From NCBI GenBank assembly GCA_039720395.1, contig CM077832.1, positions 23,709,607 to 23,773,606 of the forward strand: a DNA stretch of 64,000 nt, written 5' to 3'. A program made the position numbers and the translations under genes. This stretch comes from Liquidambar formosana (taxonomy: Eukaryota; Streptophyta; Magnoliopsida; Saxifragales; Altingiaceae). The notes under the pieces were generated by a model that was not told the origin of the DNA, did no database searches, and worked only from the letters and a program-made list of their open reading frames with translations. Shown piece after piece: positions 34,459-45,280 of the stretch. Position 1 is the stretch's first letter. Every line of letters begins with the position of its first letter.

Positions 34459-35704
34459 CCACCCTTGGTTTTTTGACATAAGAAGGCTCATCGAGGAAAG
34501 GGAATATCCAGAGGAAGCATCTCGCGTGGATAGGCGAACACTGAGAAGATTGGCAAGCCATTATGTGGTATGCGGAGGAAAACTGTATCGGAGGTCTTAC
34601 GACGGAATCCACTTGCTGTGTGTCACGGAGGAAGAAGTCAGAAAACTCATCGAAGAAATCCATGAAGGAGTGGGGGCTCCGCATATGAATGGATACATGT
34701 TAGCTAAGAAGATTATGAGACTAGGGTATTACTGGTCTATAATGGAAAGGGATTGCTATGCCCACGTCAAGAAGTGCCATAAGTGTCAACTCTTCGCCAA
34801 CGAACAACACTTGCCCTCCATGCCCCTAACAAGCATGTCAACTCCATGGCCGTTTGCAGTATGGGGAATACATCGGACAGATTAAGCTGAAGGCATCCAA
34901 TGGTCATGAATACATTTTGGTAGCCATCGATTACTTTACCAAGTGGTTGGAAGCAGCTTCCTTCAAAGTTTTGAATGCTAAAAAGGTGGCGCAGTTCATA
35001 CAGCTTAACATTATCTACCGATATAAGGTACCGCATGAGGTCATTTCAGATAACGGTCAGTATTTCCAGAAGGAAACTAAGGAACTCTTGCAGAAATACA
35101 AGATCGTTCATCACTTGTCATCCCCGTATCGTCCACAGACAAACGGCGCGGTGGAAGCCGCCAACAAGAACATCAAGAAGATATTACAGAAAACGGCTGA
35201 CACGTACACTGATTGGCATGAGAAGCTACCATTGGCATTATGGGGGTACAGAACGTTAGTCAGATCATCAATAGGGGCTACGCCGTATGCTCTAGTGTAT
35301 GGGATGGAGGCTGTTCTACCAGTGGAATTGGAAGTTCCTTCGTTAAGGGTTGCTGTGGAAAGTCAGCTGGCAGAGGTGGACTGGATCAAAGGTCGTTATG
35401 ATGAGTTGGCTTTGCTAGATGAAAAGCGATTGAGGGCTCTCTACCATGTGCAAGGATACCAGAGAAGAGTCGCAAGGGCGTTCAACACACATGTCAAAGA
35501 CAGAGGCTTAAAGAAAGGGGATTTGGTATTGAAAGAGATCCGAGCTCTAATTTTCGATCCACGAGGAAAGTTCAAACCAAGCTGAGGAGGACCGTACGTC
35601 GTCAAGGAAATATTACCAGCAGGGGCTGTTCGACTTATGGATTTGGATGGGATCGAGTTCGCTCGTCCCACCAATTTGGATCAATTAAAGAAGTATTATG
35701 TGTG
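34394..35704 (+). pseudogene. int: Integrase of element A, broken
   Basis: Integrase inserts the cDNA into chromosomes. The HHCC zinc domain is visible (GAPHMNGYMLAKK, then CHKCQLF). A frameshift with loss of codons near 34860 separates it from the core, whose catalytic residues are all present: D in VAIDYFTKW, D in VISDNGQYF and E in TNGAVEAANKN. The C-terminal part (LKKGDLVLKEIRALIFDPRGKFKPS) is cut by TGA at 35583-35585 where GGPYVVKE should follow Trp. The natural end is LDQLKKYYV, stop at 35703-35705. No chromodomain is seen, as expected for Tat. Confidence 0.88.
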
Positions 35705-35860
35705 AGGCCTGCTTGGTTGAAAACCTGTAAAGGCGGCCTAGGCAAAAGTTAAGGCATTTGAACTACGAGGACCTGATTCCCCAAAAGAAAGAAAAAAAGA
35801 ATAAAAGAAAAGAATAAAAGAAAAGAAAAAGAATTAAAAAAAAAATAAAAAAAGAAAAAG

Positions 35861-35901
35861 GGGATACGTAGGCAGCCCATAAAGTTACTTTGGGTGCGGT
35901 C
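35861..35901. other. Conserved block between convergent genes, element A
   Basis: GGGATACGTAGGCAGCCCAT, then AAAGTTAC and GGGTGCGGTCC. The same block in the same relation to pol is at 59718-59759 in B. It lies in the 337-bp spacer between the end of pol and the end of the antisense gene. The spacer is otherwise A-rich (35785-35860) and diverged. It may act in RNA 3'-end formation or packaging; this is not shown. Confidence 0.7.
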
Positions 35902-36041
35902 CAAAAAACACAGTCACAGCAAAATCTCAAAAGTAAATTATCATTGGCAATTCATTTGAAACTAATTGTTTGACATAACAATTTATTGGTGTTAAGTAAA
36001 AGAACTATCGACATGCCATAGATATTCTGTTCCTTGAGTCC

Positions 36042-37328
36042 TTAAGTCCTCTTGAGTTTCTTCAGAGTCATTTTGTTTGTCTTCTGTCTTTCTCTATCAT
36101 GTCTTCTTTTCTTTCGCAAGTCATGGTCGTGGGATGCCTCCACTGCTTCAAGAATGTCTTCTCTGCAAAGCCCAAGTCTCATGTCCTTGATAAGGTCATA
36201 AATTCTTTCTCGGCGAGAAGCCTCTCCTTCGCCCAAATCATCCTTCAACCATTGCTTGTATTCTTTACTCATCTTGAAAGGTCCTTCAGTGTTCGCAATC
36301 CGAGTCAATTTCAGGTCTGTAGGCCAGCGAGTCTTCGCCCACTTGACTATAGTAGGACCCACAGGTTCCACAGAGCAACAAGGTCTTGTTAAAAAACGGT
36401 ATGGTTTGCATGGCGCCCATCTGGCGAAGAATTCTCGAAGTCCAATAGAAGGAAGTCGATCTCAGTCCTATGAGTTTGACAAAAGCACACCCCGAGGTTC
36501 GAAAAAGTACTTGCTCTTTACACCCCCATGTGAAGACGTACCATTTGATGTTCCGCCACGACAGTGTGTGGAAGTAACCCAACTAATCTCGTAAAGAGAA
36601 TGGCCCAGGGAGTTCAACTCAGCGTAGACAGAAGTGCTGGGGCTTGTATGGATTGATAGTGGCGGGAGATAGAAAGTTCAAGCGCTCGAGCAGCCACATT
36701 TGCAGTAAAAAGGGCTACCTTCTAAAGACGCTTTAGGGTTGCCATGAACCCTATCTAAACCATTTAAGGTTTCAGCTAATACCAAGGGACTGATGTTATG
36801 TCGCTTGAGAAGAGGGGTAACCAACTCACATATTTGAACAGGGGCTTGAAGAGTGCCGGTGGATATGAGAAAGTGACCAATTAAACAGAAAGCGAGTGCA
36901 CGCTGAATCTGAGGGGTGAAAGTCAGAGTACCTTCGCTATCATGAGCCAAGAATGAGGTTGCTAACTTCATTAAGTCCACCATATGGTCCTTGACGAAGA
37001 TCGTTGCGTCCCTTTGGGGAATGCCAAGAAAATCCGAGAAGGAAGCAAGGTAATCAGAACGAGGTGTAGGAAGGATGAATGGCCCTGCGGGTGAAACTCC
37101 AAATAAAGCACAGAATTCCTCCATGGTTGGGCATAATTCTTCATAATTGAATCGAAAGACATGGAGTTGAGGATCCCAGAAGTATGTAGCCGCAGTGAGA
37201 AGAGTCGTCTCGAGCCTCACATGCCTTATGGAGAGCAATGGTTCCAAGCCGAAGCGCTTAAACTCAGTTTTGTCTTTGGCAACCATGACTGCCAAAAACC
37301 CTCTTAAGAACCCATCCAAGGCTTCCAT
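36042..37328 (-). pseudogene. Antisense gene 1 of element A: DUF7745/mobile-domain-like protein
   Basis: A single-exon gene opposite to pol, matching 58295-59580 in B. The start is chosen at MEALDGFLRGFL (37328), which aligns with B's start MEALEKFLGGFL; an ATG four codons upstream is less likely. Conserved segments are FKRFGLEPLLSIRHV, YFWDPQLHVFRFNYEELCPT, FGVSPAGPFILPTPR, VKDHMVDLMKLATSFLAHDS and ALAFCLIGHFLISTG. The C-terminus is very basic (LRKKRRHDRERQKTNK), like a nuclear localisation signal. The pattern WDP..HVFRFNYEELCPTMEEFCALFGV resembles plant mobile-domain/DUF7745 proteins; this assignment is from memory. Frameshifts near 36690 and 36350 and stops in the middle break it. Its TATA box and dyad block lie upstream at 37377 and 37471. 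Confidence 0.75.
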
Positions 37329-37376
37329 AATTATTGTCAATGAAAATAGGTGAGTTAGAAGGCTTCCCTCATGTGT

Positions 37377-37383
37377 TTTTATA
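37377..37383 (-). promoter_or_regulatory. TATA box of antisense gene 1, element A
   Basis: Minus-strand TATAAAA within CCCTATAAAAACACATGAG, 49 bp upstream of the chosen ATG. Element B has CCTATAAAAACACATC at the matching place. Confidence 0.75.
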
Positions 37384-37470
37384 GGGGAAGGGTCACAAAT
37401 TCGAGTCCTAAAGGGAGTAGAACCGTCAAAATAGCGAAATTCCTGAAAAATCGCGAAAAAACGCGTAGAC

Positions 37471-37550
37471 CTTGGGTAACCGTCCGGGGTTGGACGGTCA
37501 GCTGTCTAGGCCCAGATGGCTAACCGTCCGGGGCCAGATGGTCACCCGAG
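37471..37550. promoter_or_regulatory. Dyad block upstream of antisense gene 1, element A
   Basis: An 80-bp GC-rich block framed by CTTGGGT and ACCCGAG. It contains three consecutive dyads with 6-nt loops: ACCGTCC/GGACGGT type, AGCTGTCT/AGATGGCT and ACCGTCC/AGATGGT. It lies about 90 bp upstream of the TATA box. Stems are of the A type (CCGTC/GACGG). Confidence 0.9.
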
Positions 37551-39613
37551 GCCTCCGCCTTGTTTTGCCTTGTTTTGCCCAGTTTTGACTATTTTCGCGT
37601 TCGGATGGCCTTTTTAGGCCATTTTCACTCCTATGAACTCACATTGACTCAAATTTTCATGAGAAAGGCACCATAACACCATCATGATAGATTCAAACAA
37701 GCACAACAAGTATCCATAGCAAGGGATAAGAAAACTGGTTTTAGGTGGCAATTACAAAACACAAGCATGAAAAGCAAAAAGATAGCCATTGTCTCATTGT
37801 TTCTACAAGCCCAACAAGAAAGTAAATGAACTCAGCGGCTCCCAGAGCTTCTTTTACGGCTCGGCCCAGCTCCGTCACAACCCCCACGAGGTGCTCTAGG
37901 AGGGCGCATTGCTGGTGGTGGCTGCATATACAAAATCCATTGCAAAGAAGTCAAGTATGAGAATAGGGTTGGTTGAAAACCACAAATGGGAACTTTAAAA
38001 TGGGTTGAACACTTACCATGACATCCAAACGAGCTTTCGCCATAGATTTGGCTAAGCTCATCCTCACAAGGTCACGTCTCAAGCCCTCACTATGGTCGAT
38101 GAACTCTTGGGCATACGCCGCAGGCACCTAGGATAATCAATAAGGATAAAATTGAAGGTAATGTTCAAAGAAAGAAAGAAATACCCATAAAGAGAACTCA
38201 CCTGTTCTCGATTTGGGTCGATCCTAGGGGATTCATCAAATGCAGGATGGGTGATGGCGATCTTGACAAAGTTTGACCCACAGCACAAATCAATGAACTA
38301 ATTAGGCTGAGGCAAGGGTAGTGACCTATCCCCCTCCATCTCATCATCCTCAGAGCCAGGAACCACTCCTGAGCCCACTGTTAAGCTATGCCCTCGTGCT
38401 CGTCGACCCTGCAAGTGTTCACCTATTAAATAGAGTCTCTATCAAAAGAAAAGGCTAGGAGAATGTTAAAGACTTACCCCCTGAGGAGGAAGGCCTGTCA
38501 CCCTGGGCCTCATCAGATATTGGAAACAGAAAGTGTCATATGCAATGTCAGGAGAATTGAACTCCTCTGCATCCCAGCCTCTCAAGGCATCCCACAACTC
38601 CTCCCCCTCTATCAAGTTAGCATGCCTCATGTTAAGCGGTGGTGGCATTGGAGCCATGGCTGCGTTCACATCACCCATGACTTGTCGTAAGACACGCTCC
38701 CCTAGGTACCAGTACCTACCCACGGGGCCTTCCAAGAGCACCCTCTTGCCTAGTCAACATCAAGCTAGGAATGCATCGCTTGGGTAGCATTGGTACCCAT
38801 ATCTTCCATGGATTCCATTTAATCTGTTCAAAAATCCAAAATGAGAAATTGGGAGTAAAAAGAAAAGGAAAAGAATAAGGAAAGAATTTCACCATATCAG
38901 CAGTGAGGCTTGCTAGGTGAGCTCTAGCAAAGGCGTAATCATGATGATTCGCTGCCCGGATGGACACATAACTAGGGGAGTAATTCTTGAGGGTAGGCCA
39001 TTCGATGGTTTCCTCAGTAAGGGATGGGCGACATAGGTTGAGGTACTCATAGCACCAAACCTGTCAAAAATTGAGAAAAGAGTAAAAAAGAAAAGGTAAT
39101 ATAAGAAAAAAAAAGAAAAAAAAAAGAAAGGGAAGTAGCATTACCTCCCAAACAAAGGGCATCCCGCCGAAGTCCTTGGTCACACCGCGTGACATGTCAC
39201 ACATTGTGCGATACATGGTGGCTAGAGTAGCCCCTCCCCAGTTGAATTTCCTAATCTTGTCAACATCCTCCATGCTTGCAAGAAGACCCAAAGGGGCTAG
39301 GTCGCCCGTCCCGGCAAAGAATGTGCATGAGATCATGTACAGAAGAAATGCCCTTGTAATACAATTGGGGCTCGCACCCTCGCTCTCCCTTTGTTTGGCA
39401 AACTTGTTGAAAAGCCAAGTGTGGCGCACGGCTTTCTTGATTACCTCAACTTCCATCCCAAGGTAAGCTAGGAGATAACCTCATCCGGGTGAGCCTCTTC
39501 ATAGAACTCCAGGCTTTTGCCCTTAATGCTCAAGCCCGTGATCATGGTGAAATCCTTGGGGGTTAGTGTCATCTCCCCAAAGCCAAAATGGAATGTATTG
39601 GTGGTGTCCCACT

Positions 39614-42600
39614 GTGAACCCACGAAAAAGAAAACGCGGAGCCTACAAGGGTTTGGCAAAAATATAAGGGGTTTAAAGACAACAAATAAAAAGGGAGTCG
39701 CCACCTCATTTTTTAGGGAAAAGAGGAAAACCACAAAAATGTTTTATTTTCAAAACCACATGACTCCATTGAAGGAAAAGCAAAGTCTTTGAAACCAGAA
39801 AATTGGATTCGGGGGCTAAGTTACGACGTGGGAAGGTTCTGGACAAAAGCCCATAGGCACCCACATCGCCCGAGTTGGTCTCTTAATTCAATTGGGCTAA
39901 CTTAAGATCTTTTCCACTCAAATATCATCATATATCATCACAAGGCAGCATGCATATCATATATTTCATCCAATCATCTCATGCATAATCACTCAAATAA
40001 AACAAAACAGAAAAAAGAAGAAAAGAAAAGAAAAACCTAGGATACTTGGATCCTAGAACGGACTTGAGCCTCACGAAGAGCGCCTACGTACCATGCAGCG
40101 AAATACATGGATCAAAGTCCACGTAGTTCGAAAAGAATAGGGTTACAACCTAATACAAACCTATGGTAAAAACCCTAGGTTTCCTCATTTGAAAATACAT
40201 TGATTTAATCCAAAACTGAAAACTTCCATAAGAGGAAAACCTTGATAAAAACCAGAATTTTATATTGAAGGAAACCTTTGATTATTACCATAAGCTTGTA
40301 TTAAGAAGTAACCCTAAGAGGGAGAAGAGAAAAGAAAGAAAAAGAAAGGTGAATTGGGGCACCTTCAAACCCTACTTACCTGAGCGGCACAAGCTCCAAA
40401 CATTAGCCATTTCAGACCATAGCAGCCCTATTTGCAATAGGACAAGCATTGTACCTGTTTGCACCCTTACAAGTGCACATAATCATGCAAAGAAAGCAAA
40501 ATACTAATCTGGACAGAACCTTGACAAGACCTAAAATCATCCATTAATCATGCAAACAACAAGAATAATGAATAACTAAAGACTCTAACTCAATCCTACA
40601 TGCAATGACTCGACTAACATGCATAAAAACCTATGAAAGACACACTAACAAGCATGGGAGACTCCAATAACATCAATAAACATGATAACAAAGCATATTC
40701 TAATAAAAAAGATGATATTTCATATAAAATATGAAAATAGGCCTCCCTACGGCGAGCTTTCTTAAGCGAAACTATCCTAAGATAATTTCACGTAAAAAAG
40801 TCGTTATGGGTAGGTGCAATCAGCATATCCTACGTAAAATATATACCCTAGAACACAACAGAAAAGATTTCATGCTTAAACACATCACAGAAGACTCTCA
40901 TGCAAAACCTCACTCAACGAAAAGGATAATTATCCTTAGAAAAGGATAATGTCTCCAAAAACCCTATAAAATATACTATATGAATGCAAACCTAGCATGA
41001 TTCAACTATATGCAGTATATATAGAATGACTATGATGATCAACAGCTCAAAAAGCTAAGCTAAGCATGCTGTATAAGACCTATGCGATTTCAGGGTTACC
41101 GAAACCCTAATCTCACAAATATGCATAAAAACCTACTAAATGACTCTAAGACATGCTCAAATTATCATGAATATCATTCATATAGCATATATTGACTAAC
41201 AAGAACATCAACTCATGACAATAATTACAGCAACCTAAACATGTGGACTATGCATGATTTAAGGAGGTAGAAAGAGTAATACTTTCAAATCCCTAGCAAA
41301 TCAGGGATTATCAAGCATATAAAGCCATGAACTATCCTAAAATCATTCATATAATATCACATAAACATTGAATTCCATCCATAAGAAAAACAATTGCATG
41401 CACCATAGCTATCTTAGAAGAAGAAGAAGAAAGAGAAGAAGGAGAAGCAGAAATTCATATTCAGCATTAAAGGGGTAGGCTTACCTCTTGTAGACTCTTC
41501 CTTGTCTTCAAACCTCTCGTTTCCTTGCTTGCTTGGGGTTGAAGAGCCTCCTCTTGAAGTCCTTCTAGCTCTCCAAACTCGTAGCTCCCTCTCTCTCTAA
41601 GTGTAAAGTGCAATTAACCTCCCCTATGTGCTGAATATCATGTCCTTTATATAGAGAACTGACCCTCCAAACCAATGGTTAGGATTAATTCATTAAATAA
41701 TGATCCTAGGGCTATTAGAGACTCTCTTGGTGCTCAAACAACTCAAACCTACACACTCCTAAGCTCAGACAAGTTGTTTTGGCGGAGGAAACCGTCAAAA
41801 GAGGGAAAGAAGAGTCAGAGTTTGACTCAAAGAAGGATTCCTCGGGTGACCAACTAGGCCTGGACGGTTAGCCGTCTGGGCCTAGACGGCTGACCGTCCA
41901 GCCCTGGACGGTTACCCGAGGGTCCTCTATTTCCGCTTCGGTTTTGACTTCCATTTGCTTCAGAAGTCCTAAAATCTTCAAATTAAGTCCGATTTTGACG
42001 AAATAAAAGCCAAAAGGACCGTGTTTCGAAGGGGAACACATTTTTAAGTATTTTAGGACAAAAATCCTCAACCATGGGTGCATGGTTCAGTTTTACAAAG
42101 GTGGTTAACCATGGTGCTTCACCGTCGCTAAGCTGGGTTTGTACACAAGGTCGAACCAAATGCTTTCCCAATCGAAAATTGATCTTTCTAAACATGTTTA
42201 GGACATAAATAAAGCCCAATTGAAGTTAAATGAGAGAAAATTGATTGGGTCTTGTGAGTCAATTTGAGCAAACCAAGAAAGGGTCTTTTAGCCAACCCGA
42301 ACCATTACGAGCCGAATTGATCTTAAACCATTAATTCATGAAATTGAACCTATATATGGACTCTATATAACCATATGAACTTGATGGGATGACTCGGGAT
42401 TCATTCCAAGGTCAAATGGAAAATATACGGCTTAAAAGACGATTATGCCCTTAAAGTCGCAAAAGTTCTTATTGACTATCGAGATGAACTCCAAATCACT
42501 TCAAAATTCATACACATGATATTCAATGCCATAGAAACTCAATGCAAAAGACTAGACTCAAAAAGGACTCAAAATCCTACATGAAATGATGTGTCCTAGC

Positions 42601-42626
42601 TAAGGTGACAAAAATGGGGTGTGACA
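39614..42626 (-). mobile_element. Solo LTR inserted in antisense gene 2 of element A
   Basis: This 3013-bp LTR of A's own family is in minus orientation with perfect 5-bp duplications CCCAC (39609-39613 and 42627-42631). It interrupts exon 2 between the words KLWW and DTTNTFHF, which are contiguous in element B. Minus-strand TATA box at 41645-41653. Together with the flanking LTRs it creates three LTRs in two orientations. Confidence 0.95.
41841..41920. promoter_or_regulatory. U3 dyad block of the nested solo LTR
   Basis: 80 bp framed by CTCGGGT and ACCCGAG. Stems are GGACGGT, AGCCGTCT/AGACGGCT and ACCGTCC/GGACGGT (A type); one outer arm carries CAACTAGG. It lies about 190 bp from the TATA box on the minus strand. 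Confidence 0.9.
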
Positions 42627-42987
42627 CCCACCATAGCTTAGACAAGGCTAGCAAAGCTTGCCTATCACATTGGTCATTCCACAAAGAGTCTAGGAATGGA
42701 CCTAAAACCGGCTTTTTCGACATGGCCCTTGGCAATGGGTTGGAAGTTTTCCATGTTCTGCCACCATTCAATGAGTCCTTTGATGGAGGACCTAGTGCGC
42801 ATGTCCTGAAAGTTGGGCTATAGCCTATTGAAAACACCTTGAGAGTTAGTTGAAAGAACATGGAAATAATAAACCTACACTAGCAATTGGTTTTAAATTG
42901 TTTTCTAAAAGATGTCAAAAAGTTGTTTTTATTCATGAAATGAATTGCTAATGTATGTTTATGAGTTTGCTTGTTCATATGCCTTAA

Positions 42988-43260
42988 TTTGGCAAGGATT
43001 GAACACTTTTTTATCACTTGGGCATTTTATCGAACACTTGGTGGGTGACACCTCCCAAGCCTTGAAACAAAAGAATTTTGTATGGTCAATCCTTGCTAAA
43101 TCATAGCATATTACTCACTTGAATGTTTACTTGTTGATATACATTGATTTGGTAAAGATTGAACATCTTTATTTCATTTGAACATTTTATCGAACACTTG
43201 GCGGGTGCCATTTTTCAAGCTTTCAAATGAAAAGAATTTGTGTGTTCAATCCTTGCCAAA
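42988..43260. repeat. Inverted and direct repeats in intron 1 of the antisense PMD-like gene (A)
   Basis: TTTGGCAAGGATTGAACAC (42988-43006) is the exact reverse complement of 43242-43260. Internal diverged copies (near 43090 and 43149) make two similar foldback units in tandem. Element B's intron 1 has a related foldback (about 55360-55475). Confidence 0.85.
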
Positions 43261-43773
43261 TCAAGGGATATCACTCAACAACCCAAGGGGTGTTCAAAAG
43301 AAGTAGAAGGGAATGCAATTTCATCAAAAGAATTGAAAGATTTAAAAGAAAAGTGTTAAGTTGGGTAAACTTACTTCTTAGTTGGGAATGGAGGAATGAG
43401 AGATGCTTGTCGGGTTCAAGCAACACCCTATCTTGTGGAGTATTATAGAGTGGTGCCTTGTACTTGCTTTTGACCCCATAGAATGGATACTTGGTGCTTG
43501 AGTCCTTGCTTGATGACATTCTTGATGATGGAGTTGGGTTTGTGAAAAATGGGTTTGATTTGGTTTGATTTCCAAAGATGAGGAGAATTGGTTGTTTTGA
43601 TTGTTAAATGGGCTTGATTTGTTGTTGTTTGATGTGCATTTGATGTTTGGATTGAATGTCTTTGAAGTAGGAATGAGATAATGAGAGTTGGAGAAGATAG
43701 GATGTGAGTTTAGGGAGAGAAACTCTCTAATTTTCGAATGGGAGAATGTGGGAATGAGTGGGCAAGAGTTGGG

Positions 43774-43780
43774 TTTTATA
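43774..43780 (-). promoter_or_regulatory. TATA box of antisense gene 2, element A
   Basis: Minus-strand TATAAAA in GGGTTTATAAAACCCAAC, about 255 bp upstream of the ATG at 43519 and 25 bp downstream of the dyad block. Confidence 0.7.
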
Positions 43781-43804
43781 AACCCAGATTTTTTCCTTGA
43801 TGGG

Positions 43805-43884
43805 CTCGGGTAATCGTCCCCCCTTGGACGGTCAGCCGTCTTGCCCTGGACGGTTGACCATCTGAGGGCAGATGGTCACCCTAG
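43805..43884. promoter_or_regulatory. Dyad block upstream of antisense gene 2, element A
   Basis: 80 bp from CTCGGGT to CACCCTAG, with GGACGGTCAGCCGTC and CTGGACGGTTGACC in the middle: A-type stems with a few mismatches. It is the third A-type locus inside element A besides the LTR and antisense gene 1. Confidence 0.88.
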
Positions 43885-44077
43885 CCCACTTTACCCGTTT
43901 GCCCTGTCTCGCGCGCTTGCGACCTCTAAACTTCTCCAAATAGACTTCTTGTGCAATCCTTGAGTCATGGGATGAATATATCCCTCAAGTTTATCAAGTT
44001 TCAATGAAATTTTTGAATCTTGGGTGATTGTATTGCCCGCATAACGAGGAATTGTAATAGCCATGATAAATGGTTTT

Positions 44078-45280
44078 CTCATGAAATGAGCTTGGTGTTG
44101 AATAGATTGACTTGCAAGTCTTGGAAGTCAATTCTCTAGGAGATGATAGTGATATCATATCATGTGATAAAGATAATTTCACATGAAATGACTTGATGAT
44201 CATGTGATAAAGATAACTTCACATGAAATGATGATTCATGAGCTATGCTAGTTACGAAGTAACTTGCTATCTTTGTGAAGAGGGTATGAAATGCACCTTG
44301 TTTCTCAATCAATTGACCTTCAAATCAATGTTATATCATGTGATAAAGATAATTTCACATGAAATGACATGAAATAAGCTTGATTTTCAATCAATTTACT
44401 TTCAATTCAATGTCATTTCATGTGATAAAGATAATTTCACATGAAATGACTTGATGATCATGTGATAAAGATAACTTCACATGAAATGATGATTCATGAG
44501 CTATGCTAGTTACGAAGTAACTTGCTATCTTTGTGAAGAGGGTATGAAATGCACCTTGTTTCTCAATCAATTGACCTTCAAATCAATGTTATATCATGTG
44601 ATAAAGATAATTTCACATGAAATGACATGAAATAAGCTTGATTTTCAATCAATTAACTTTCAATTCAATGTCATTTCATGTGATAAAGATAATTTCACAT
44701 GAAATGATAAGAAATGAACTTGATTTTGAGTTGAATGACTCCCAGTACACTGTCATTCCATATGATAAGGATAATTTCACATGAAATGATGATTCATGAG
44801 TTATGAAATAACTCCCTGTCTTTGTTGTTTCCACAGAAAGTGGCATAATTTCACATGAAATGATGATTCAAGAGTTATGAAATAACTCCCCATATTTGTT
44901 ATTTCCACTGAAAGTGGCATGAAATCGTGTGATAATGATAATTTCACATGAAATGATGAGTCATGAGTTATGAAATAACTCACTACCTTTGTTATCTCCA
45001 GTGAGACTGGCATGAAATGCCCTTATTTTTGAATTGATGGACATTCAATTCAAATTCACATGAAATGATGACTTATGAGTTATGAAATAACTCGTTTTGA
45101 GAATCACCAATGAAATTGGTAGGATACCTTGTGATGCACTAGTGCAACTAGCTTTGCATCATGAGAAGACCATGTGGATATCACTAATGCAATTAGTGCA
45201 TGGTAAAGGCATTTGCATGAGCGCACCAACGAAGTTGGCATGCATAAAAATGCATTCAATTCTTTGCTTCGATGAAATCG
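44078..45280. repeat. Array of short hairpins with GNA triloops, element A
   Basis: At least a dozen perfect dyads share a GAA, GCA or GAG loop but have different stems. They include CTCAT-GAA-ATGAG (44078), AGTTAC-GAA-GTAACT (44250, 44508), GAGTTAT-GAA-ATAACTC (44798, 44872, 45077), CCACT-GAA-AGTGG (44905), TGAGTTAT-GAA-ATAACTCA (44964), CCAGT-GAG-ACTGG (44998), GCAT-GAA-ATGC (45010), ACCAAT-GAA-ATTGGT (45106), CTAGT-GCA-ACTAG (45139), CACTAAT-GCA-ATTAGTG (45182), CCAAC-GAA-GTTGG (45226) and CGAT-GAA-ATCG (45270). Longer dyads (TCATTTCATGTG/CACATGAAATGA) alternate with them. The zone is between the antisense promoter and the 3' LTR. Confidence 0.9.
44157..44690 (+). repeat. Tandem repeat, 258-bp unit, about two copies
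   Basis: The word AGTTACGAAGTAACTTGC occurs at 44250 and 44508 and the sequence around it is repeated nearly identically. It is part of the 3' hypervariable zone of element A. Confidence 0.9.

Larger units (their letters stand above)
37832..43519 (-). pseudogene. Antisense gene 2 of element A: intron-containing plant mobile domain (PMD)-like protein
   Basis: Seven exons opposite to pol: 43519-43375, 42817-39145 (split by the solo LTR), 39060-38893, 38823-38478, 38408-38202, 38127-38017 and 37921-37832, all with GT-AG introns. Exon 1 encodes MSSSKDSSTKYPFYGVKSKY...LHSQ. Exon 2 has the PMD-like words FHFGFGEMTLTPKDFTMITG, HTWLFNKF and FNWGGATLATMYR. Exon 4 has RYWYLGERVLRQVMGDV and LWDALRGWDAEEFNSP. 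The last exon ends PRAPRGGCDGAGPSRKRSSG, a basic tail. Plant PMD proteins (MAIN/MAIL family) act in nuclei in silencing and gene control; the role here is unknown. Damage: the LTR insertion after KLWW, and frameshifts near 39475, 38750 and around residue FLDSLW. Exon 3 is exactly 168 bp in both A and B. Confidence 0.82.

Noticed and set aside
36099..36594. Plus-strand frames downstream of pol
   Set aside because: They are shadows of the antisense gene, whose minus-strand protein is conserved in element B.
25121..42626. LTR in direct orientation at the left and in inverted orientation at the right, as if one large inverted-repeat element
   Set aside because: The inverted LTR has its own CCCAC target duplication and splits an exon that is contiguous in element B, so it is a separate solo LTR.
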